7,971 nt of DNA from Streptomyces sp. NRRL F-5122 (lineage in GTDB: Bacteria; Actinomycetota; Actinomycetes; Streptomycetales; Streptomycetaceae), in contig NZ_LMWH01000016.1 of NCBI RefSeq assembly GCF_001507435.1, forward strand, positions 1 to 7,971, written 5' to 3'. Position numbers and translations under genes: made by a program. Shown piece after piece: positions 5,276 to 7,971 of this stretch (within the stretch, counting starts at the first letter, position 1; the number at the start of each line of letters is the position of its first letter). Under the pieces are notes generated by a model that was given only the letters and a program-made list of their open reading frames with translations, had not been told where the DNA came from and made no database searches.

Positions 5276-5500
5276 ATGGAAGCGCGAAAGTCCGACCTGT
5301 ACGCGCGTGACCTGAGGGAAGCGCACTGGATCAAGAGCAGTAAGAGCACGACGGGCCCGTACTGCGTCGAGGTGGCGGAGCTGGGCGACGGAGCCGTCGC
5401 GATCCGCGACTCGAACAACAAGGACCTGCCGTCCCTGCGGTTCACCGCGGAGGAATGGGTGGCATTCCGGGACGGAGTGCGGAACGGCGAATTCGGCTAG
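5276..5500 (+). CDS. DUF397 domain protein (second copy, 74 aa)
   Basis: The product reads as a complete DUF397 domain: LREAHWIKSSKSTTG, then YCVEVAELGDGAVAIRDSNN, then LPSLRFTAEEWVAFRDGVRN and GEFG. ATG 5276 is chosen because ACGGAG precedes it by 5 bases and the domain starts soon after. ATG 5246, with a G-run immediately before it, would add 10 residues and is the alternative. The protein is clearly related to the copy at 3565-3795 (same LRFTAEEW core and VRNGEFG end) but differs throughout, especially near the N-terminus, so they are diverged paralogues rather than a recent duplication. As with the first copy, no helix-turn-helix partner gene is adjacent; upstream is the DUF4239 gene after a 388-base gap. 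Role by family: accessory partner of WhiJ-type regulators. Any specific role here is unknown. Confidence 0.9.
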   Translation: MEARKSDLYARDLREAHWIKSSKSTTGPYCVEVAELGDGAVAIRDSNNKDLPSLRFTAEEWVAFRDGVRNGEFG

Positions 5501-5688
5501 GGAGCACCGTCTCACCCGCTTGACGGGCCGGCTTGCCGTGGCAGTTCGACCGCCTTGGCCGCCGGGCCCGCCAAGTCCCGAGCTCGGCAGTCGACTCTAC
5601 GAGTCACCGTCCAGCGCGCTCGAACGGCGCCGGCCCGAAGCGGCCGAGGGCTTCGACACGTAGTCGACACAGCCACCCGCGGGACCCG

Positions 5689-5734
5689 GTGACAGCCGGA
5701 CGGCTCCGGAGCCTTCTCTTGATCACCAAGGGAG
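5689..5734 (+). repeat. Diverged direct repeat, copy B
   Basis: This is the partner of 3149-3192, same orientation. It begins GTGACAGCCGGACGGCTCCG and ends CTTGATCACCAAGGGAG. It contains GGCTCCGGAGCC (5703-5714), a perfect palindrome, and a CTTG-ATCAC-CAAG hairpin. Copy A keeps the frame of this pattern with more changes. The two copies bracket the integrase remnant, both DUF397 genes and DUF4239. Confidence 0.55.
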
Positions 5735-5928
5735 TGCCCGGGGCTTCGCCGTGCCGGGTCTCACTCGCTCCGACCAGCAAGACCTGGTCTTTCGCCGCAC
5801 ATTTGCCGGAAGCGAGCGTTCCGGCGACGCCTCCGGATCCCGCCAAGCGGGAGTGGCGATCGCTGTTCGCGCGGCTGGAGGAGGCCAAACTCAGGGAGCG
5901 GGAGGGGCAGAAGCGCAACGGCTTGTGA
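5734..5928 (+). CDS. Unclassified reading frame; only its C-terminal 40 codons look coding
   Basis: The frame ends in PPDPAKREWRSLFARLEEAK followed by LREREGQKRNGL. Nearly all of its last 40 codons end in G or C, and the tail is a charged helix. Upstream residues (VPGASPCRVSLAPTSKTWSF) have weaker codon bias and no recognisable motif. GTG 5734 is the nearest in-frame start after repeat B; TTG 5803 is another. Neither has a properly spaced ribosome site. It could be a small real protein, or the 3' end of a gene whose 5' part was lost at the repeat boundary. I do not recognise the family. Confidence 0.3.
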   Translation: MPGASPCRVSLAPTSKTWSFAAHLPEASVPATPPDPAKREWRSLFARLEEAKLREREGQKRNGL

Positions 5929-6215
5929 CCCTCACTCCGCAGGCCCGGCGTGAAGGGTCCCCAGGAAACTGGACGGTCGGCCACAGAGGCGCCTTGGTTT
6001 CCGTGTAGCGGCGCCAACCCACATGGCTCCGAAGTGAATGCGTCGAGCGGCCCGCATGGCTCTTTGACCTGCGGCCGAGTCCGCCAGAGGGCGCCGACAG
6101 CCGGCGACACATTATGTGGCGGAGGTGTGTCGGATGCCCCGCGCGGCTCGCCCGCAAAGAACGCTCAACTTGTCTGGACGACACCCGCTTTAGGAGTTCG
6201 ATCGCTGCTCGGCGC

Positions 6216-6235
6216 GGCCGGGTAGCCACCCGGCC
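6216..6235. terminator. Strong GC hairpin, possible terminator
   Basis: GGCCGGGT (6216-6223) pairs perfectly with ACCCGGCC (6228-6235) across a 4-base loop. No T-run follows on either strand, and no confident gene ends just before it. Streptomyces hairpins without T-runs can terminate transcription, but here the role is only suggested. Apart from this hairpin and a tandem CGCCTGGGGG (6254-6263 and 6265-6274), the 426 bases at 5929-6354 show no gene. Confidence 0.35.
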
Positions 6236-6354
6236 ACACTGTCCGTGCGAGACCGCCTGGGGGACGCCTGGGGGTGTGGACGTCCGGGGCCGTTGACGTC
6301 ACTCGTGGAAATCAGAACGGTGCAACCGCATGACCTCGCTGGCACGATGGTGCC

Positions 6355-6543
6355 GTGGTTGACCTGGAGCGCATCACGGCGGAGACGGTGGCGTACTTCC
6401 GAGCACTCGATGAGGGCGCCGGTACAGCTGGGAGCGCCTGGAGGACGAGCACGGCGGCCTGGCAAGACCAGGCGATCGATCCTGAAGAGGATCCACTGGA
6501 TGCCATCGCGGACGAGGAGTTCCAGAGGGTGTGGGCTCGGTGA
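6355..6543 (+). CDS. Small acidic protein of unknown function (62 aa)
   Basis: GTG 6355 opens a 62-residue frame, VVDLERITAETVAYFRALDE, ending DPLDAIADEEFQRVWAR. It is acidic and predicted helical at the N-terminus, with three Trp residues. Third codon positions are mostly G/C, and the ending LDAIADEEFQRVWAR has the look of a conserved small actinomycete protein, though I cannot name a family. There is no Shine-Dalgarno before the start. A poor -10-like CACGAT ends 6 bases before it, so leaderless translation is possible. There is no signal peptide or membrane segment. It is followed by 327 bases (6544-6870) in which I see no convincing gene. Confidence 0.55.
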   Translation: MVDLERITAETVAYFRALDEGAGTAGSAWRTSTAAWQDQAIDPEEDPLDAIADEEFQRVWAR

Positions 6544-6870
6544 GCGCGATGGGCAACCATTTCAGGAGCGAGGTTGGACGATCAATGGCATGACCAGCGG
6601 TTCCCTGCCTTGTTTTGAGTCGGGCGGCACGTAGCCCTGCCCACCCCGATTCACCGTGAGTGCCCGCCCGTTCTGGCACGTATGTCGCACGGCCGAAGCG
6701 GCATCCCCCGCGAGCGTCTTCTGGCAGTTCGTCGGCGACACGAGTGTCGTTGATGCGTGTACTGCCCTCTGGCCCAGGTGCTGCGCGCCGGCTCTTTCCA
6801 GTTGCCGTCGCGGTGTGCTGAGCGCTTTCTGGAAGAGCGGGTGGGCCCGTTCTTCCAGGAGGAGTGCACG

Positions 6871-7164
6871 ATGGCGCAACCGGTAAGCCGGCCAACGATC
6901 AGCGCTGAGCAGTTCAGTCGATTGTGTGAAGAGATCAGGAGCACTGCGGCGCCCGAGGTGGGCGCTCAGTCCATCCGGGACTGTGCTCTGCGCATCGTGC
7001 AGGCCCTGGGCCTGGCGCTGTCCACGGATGATCTGAGCGGGCTCCTCGCCGGACTCATGGTCCCTGGTGTGGCCCCGCCGCCTGGGAGCCCTCGGTACAC
7101 CCGGGAGCCCATCCTGGACAGGCCTGACGAACGGCCGGGAGACGATGAAGGCCCGGTCAGGTAG
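6871..7164 (+). CDS. Hypothetical protein with helical N-terminus and Pro-rich acidic tail (97 aa)
   Basis: ATG 6871 is fixed by AGGAGGAG at 6857-6864 with 6-base spacing, among the best ribosome sites in the window; the open frame continuing upstream to 6757 is not needed. Residues about 8-64 (ISAEQFSRLCEEIRSTAAPE, then SIRDCALRIVQALGLALSTD, then LSGLLAGLM) look like a compact helical domain. Residues 66-97 are Pro-, Asp- and Arg-rich and probably disordered. There is no signal peptide, no membrane segment and no family I recognise. The gene lies 272 bases upstream of the GAF-SpoIIE phosphatase in the same direction, but a terminator folds over its own stop codon, so the two are probably separate transcripts. 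A functional link with the phosphatase is possible but unproven. Confidence 0.7.
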   Translation: MAQPVSRPTISAEQFSRLCEEIRSTAAPEVGAQSIRDCALRIVQALGLALSTDDLSGLLAGLMVPGVAPPPGSPRYTREPILDRPDERPGDDEGPVR

Positions 7165-7187
7165 GCCGGGGCTTCACGTCTTTTCTT
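7147..7187 (+). terminator. Rho-independent terminator overlapping the stop codon of the 97-aa gene
   Basis: GAAGGCCCGG (7147-7156) pairs with CCGGGGCTTC (7166-7175): nine of ten pairs match, with one G-G mismatch and a 9-base loop. The T-rich tract TCTTTTCTT (7179-7187) follows. The TAG at 7162-7164 lies in the loop. The 7188-7436 stretch beyond it holds no gene that I can support. Confidence 0.6.
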
Positions 7188-7436
7188 ACGTCATTGCCCG
7201 CTCGACGCGCCCTGACCGAATATAGGAACGCTTCCATGCCGGTTCGACTGCCCCGCGCTGACCGGCGGGTCTGGAGGGTTGTTTTCCTGCGGCGGCGGAC
7301 AGGGGTGAGCAGGGATATTATTGAATGTTGCGGACAAAAGGTCCATGCCCCGTGATGAGTAGGGTGTCGGCGATGCGGGGGTGCCCCAGCCCATCGATCC
7401 GGCGAGCCTCTGACGCCGACGAGGGAGGCGCGGAAC

Positions 7437-7971
7437 GTGGCCGACGAAAGAACGTGGTTGGGTCGCCTGCTGACGCTGGTGGAGGCAGCACCGCCGGTGG
7501 AATCGGTGGCGATACTGGAGCGGGTGCTGGAGGAGCAGATCGCCGCGGCCGAAGTGTCCTTTCTCATCACGGACCACGGCGGCACCGCCCTCGTACGACT
7601 GACCAGCACGGCTGATGACAGCGGCCGCGGGCGACCGGAGCCGATCAAGCTGCCGGGCACGGTGTACGACCGGGTGATCCGCACTCAGCATGTACAGGTG
7701 GAGAAGGCGGAGGGGACGGAGGAAGGCAGGTCGGGCCTGGTACGGGTCATTGCACCGGTGACCGACCGCGGGGACGCGATCGGCGTGCTGGAACTGACGC
7801 TGCCCGCTCCTCCCGACCCGCAGACGGTGCATTGCATCACCGAGGCCGCCCACGCTCTGGCCTATGTGGTGATCGTGAACCGACGCTTCACCGATCTGTA
7901 TGAATGGGGTCGATGCACCACACGGCTATCGCTTGCAGCGGAGATACAGCACCGCCTGCTGCCCGATTCCT
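7437..7971 (+). CDS. GAF-domain SpoIIE/PP2C-family protein phosphatase, N-terminal part (runs off right edge)
   Basis: GTG 7437 follows GGGAGG (7423-7428) at 8-base spacing and opens a frame with no stop to the window edge (178 residues). Residues 1-30 are a helical lead-in (ADERTWLGRLLTLVEAAPPV). Residues about 25-150 look like a GAF-type sensor: AILERVLEEQIAAAEVSFLI, LPGTVYDRVIRTQHVQVE, then GLVRVIAPVTDRGDAIGVLE. The last residues, TRLSLAAEIQHRLLPDS, are the diagnostic entry into a SpoIIE/PP2C catalytic domain (A.E.Q..LLP). Proteins of this type are cytosolic serine phosphatases acting on anti-sigma-factor antagonists; the metal-binding Asp residues would lie beyond the edge. It faces outward, as does the PAS gene at the other end. 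Start and family are secure; the substrate is unknown. Confidence 0.9.
   Translation, partial: MADERTWLGRLLTLVEAAPPVESVAILERVLEEQIAAAEVSFLITDHGGTALVRLTSTADDSGRGRPEPIKLPGTVYDRVIRTQHVQVEKAEGTEEGRSGLVRVIAPVTDRGDAIGVLELTLPAPPDPQTVHCITEAAHALAYVVIVNRRFTDLYEWGRCTTRLSLAAEIQHRLLPDS

Noticed and set aside
5983..5993. ACAGAGGCGCC, identical to the 3' end of the tRNA remnant
   Set aside because: The match is only 11 bases and is in inverted orientation relative to 1278-1288, so the pair could not act as attL/attR for excision. A chance match is plausible in GC-rich DNA.
6108..6118. Perfect small palindrome CACAT-T-ATGTG
   Set aside because: It is short, isolated and far from any supported gene start, and there is no second copy to suggest an operator.
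5891..6229. Long open frames on both strands in 5891-6229
   Set aside because: Codon bias is weak, composition is Arg/Ser-rich and no start has a ribosome site; these look like non-coding GC-rich open frames.
6294..6322. TTGACG as a -35 box for the 62-aa gene
   Set aside because: No TANNNT-like hexamer lies 16-19 bases downstream.
7281..7317. GTTTTC and GGGATA resembling a SigB-type stress promoter before the GAF-SpoIIE gene
   Set aside because: The spacing is 25 bases, whereas SigB promoters need about 14-16. The closer GGGGTG does not match the -10 consensus.

Overview
The window reads as chromosomal DNA of a high-GC actinomycete, most likely Streptomyces. The reasons are the very high G/C at third codon positions, the GTG starts, and families typical of that group: a multi-PAS protein of SpoIIE-phosphatase type, a GAF-SpoIIE phosphatase, two DUF397 proteins, a DUF4239 membrane protein and a small His-Cys-Cys-Cys protein. 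The genus is inferred; no marker gene fixes the species.

Layout. (1) 1-729, minus: the N-terminal 243 residues of a PAS-PAS protein, probably a SpoIIE/PP2C-type phosphatase, running off the left edge. (2) About 1023-1223, plus: a 66-residue small protein. (3) 1277-1321: a decayed 3' half of a tRNA, followed by a short direct repeat. (4) 1459-2459: an AraC regulator divergent from an alpha/beta hydrolase (2460-3152), with two strong dyads and repeated GGCATC half-sites between them. (5) 3149-5734: an accessory-looking segment that begins at the hydrolase stop codon and lies between two diverged copies of a roughly 45-bp repeat. It holds a frameshifted tyrosine-recombinase C-terminus, a DUF397 gene (minus), a small transposase fragment, a DUF4239 membrane protein (plus) and a second DUF397 gene (plus). 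(6) 5735-6870: mostly gene-poor, with one unclassified reading frame, a strong hairpin and a 62-residue acidic small protein. (7) 6871-7164: a 97-residue unknown protein with an excellent ribosome binding site and a terminator folded over its stop codon. (8) 7437 to the right edge: the N-terminus of a GAF-SpoIIE phosphatase.

How the genes may fit together. The two edge genes belong to sensor-phosphatase families that control anti-sigma/anti-anti-sigma switches. The AraC-hydrolase pair looks like a self-contained regulator-target unit. The middle is best explained as an old integration hot-spot: tRNA scar, dead integrase, IS fragment and flanking repeat. It left behind two orphan DUF397 genes without the usual helix-turn-helix partner and a membrane protein whose promoter appears to lie inside the transposase remnant. 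I see no CRISPR array, intact transposon or complete new multigene defence system. The most unusual signals are the DUF397/DUF4239 segment, its flanking repeats, and a G-run cluster in the leader of the second DUF397 gene.
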